Below are positions 63,294 through 64,000 of a stretch of 64,000 nt of DNA, piece by piece. Origin of the DNA: Symsagittifera roscoffensis (taxonomy: Eukaryota; Xenacoelomorpha; Acoela; Convolutidae); the NCBI RefSeq assembly GCF_963678635.1, contig NC_087071.1, positions 29,934,141-29,998,140 of the forward strand, given 5' to 3'. The first letter of the stretch is position 1; the number at the start of each line of letters is the position of its first letter. Below the pieces are notes generated by a model, which was given only the letters and a program-made list of their open reading frames with translations, searched no databases and had not been told where the DNA came from. Both the position numbers and the translations under genes were made by a program.

Positions 63294-64000
63294 GCGAAAT
63301 AACAATGCATCTTAGTAACCGACTAGAGCTCATTGGCATTAAGATCTCCGATATTGACTACATGGTTACCGATTGTGGGTCAGATGTGCAGAAGGTGGCC
63401 CGCGACACCAATAATTTCAGCTTCCCGTGCCTCTGTCATATTATCAACTTGATAGTGAAGCGGCTAATTGTCAACGAATATGATACCACTGACGACTCTG
63501 ATGCTGAAATCGATGAAGCCGACGACACCAACATATCTACCAGTTTCAAATATGTTATTGCAAAAGTCCGCTATGTGGTAAAAGAAGTGACTTCAAAGCC
63601 GACGCTTGCGGAACAGTTTTTATGATATGTTAGAACGATTCAAAACATTAAAACCGTCTCTCGTATTACTATATGATCTGGACAACTTTGACTGGGACAA
63701 CCTGGATGAGCTGATTTCGCAACTTAAGCCTCTTAAGGAATGTACTATGGATCTACAGGCACACTCGGCGGACGCAAAAACAGCTGTTAGTGATCTTAAG
63801 TTTCTGAAACACAGATCAGCTTCAGCTCCAAGAAACCCACTCGGAAAAGCGATAAAAAGCGTATGGGACAAATGGATTTCACCTAATATGATTGCAAAAG
63901 CACTGCTTTACGCAGACGGAGAATTTTGTGATTATATCCGACACAAGATGGTGCCTAATATTGACGGCGGTGAGCATGGTTATACCAACCCGGAATCCAG
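63238..64000 (+). pseudogene. hAT transposase, middle part (runs off the window)
   Basis: The frame resumes FCLGLIIYDGVCGSSEITMH, then IDYMVTDCGSDVQKVARDTN (the conserved TD-GSN/D block with the second catalytic Asp) and FPCLCHIINLIVKRL (the C--H--NL block). After AEQ at about 63618 a frame change leads to YDMLERFKTLKPS, the usual W-S-Y-ML-R-- segment, with the expected TRWNS lost. It continues to the window edge with WDKWISPNMIAKALLYADG. Degraded but clearly the same gene as 42930-43577. Confidence 0.7.

Larger units (their letters stand above)
42614..64000 (+). mobile_element. hAT transposon, interrupted by LTR element 2, open at window end
   Basis: Left end at CAGGGAGCACGATAC (42614), a typical hAT terminal start, followed by dense CGATA/TATCG repeats to about 42725, typical subterminal repeats. 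The transposase reads from 42930 to 43577 and resumes at 63238, after the 19.7-kb insertion, running off the window at 64000. The right terminal repeat is outside the window, so the 8-bp target duplication cannot be verified. Confidence 0.7.

Overview
This is a repeat-dominated stretch of a eukaryotic (most likely invertebrate animal) genome assembly, with a 200-base N gap at 11336-11535. I see no host single-copy gene and no rRNA or tRNA gene. Everything that can be named is satellite DNA or a transposable element: two Ty3-like LTR retrotransposons, a PHD-finger CR1/L2-like LINE, a hAT transposon, two families of nuclease-linked reverse-transcriptase elements, and a tRNA-derived SINE. This mix is metazoan, but I cannot name the taxon. 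Layout, left to right: 1-4.3 kb is AT-rich, with recurring ATGATAAGCA motifs and local duplications. 4.3-6.2 kb is a satellite of about 346 bp, 6.2-6.3 kb a GTT microsatellite, and 6.5-10.85 kb a satellite of about 358 bp with mostly alternating monomer types. After the gap, 11.56-12.76 kb (minus strand) is a relic of the 3' coding module of the LTR elements described below. 14.95-20.74 kb is an RT/nuclease element ('X') split by a second RT element (copy A, itself carrying a SINE) and an AT-rich repeat. 20.75-40.14 kb is giant LTR element 1 (plus strand, old). 40.9-42.6 kb is a second copy (B) of the RT element. From 42.6 kb to the window end is a hAT transposon interrupted by LTR element 2 (43.58-63.11 kb, minus strand, young), whose 5' LTR is interrupted by the LINE (59.34-63.04 kb). 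The most interesting system is the LTR family. Besides gag, protease, RT, RNase H and integrase it carries roughly 10 kb of extra same-strand coding sequence before the 3' LTR. That sequence includes a TARG1/Poa1p-like macrodomain, an SGNH (GDSL-type) hydrolase domain with four recognisable blocks, a second region with SGNH-like blocks, a conserved block of unknown fold, a segment with a conserved KRKR patch, and a terminal Cys-rich module. The extra region is found in both elements and, for its last part, in the third relic, and it stays alignable at protein level despite strong divergence, so it belongs to the family. Element 1 has lost its capsid/zinc-knuckle region; element 2 has lost RNase H, integrase, macrodomain and SGNH domain. 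Each lacks what the other keeps, and the ancestral element would be about 20 kb or more. Other observations worth checking: a single in-frame UGA-CUA separates the LINE's two ORFs and no ATG precedes the endonuclease domain; the hexamer CTTGAG is strongly over-represented on the coding strand of element 2; unrelated minisatellites occupy the leader of both LTR elements; the two copies A and B share the same loss of the RT catalytic aspartates; and the SINE has a clean target-site duplication with an empty site in copy B. All identifications come from reading motifs; no database search was run.
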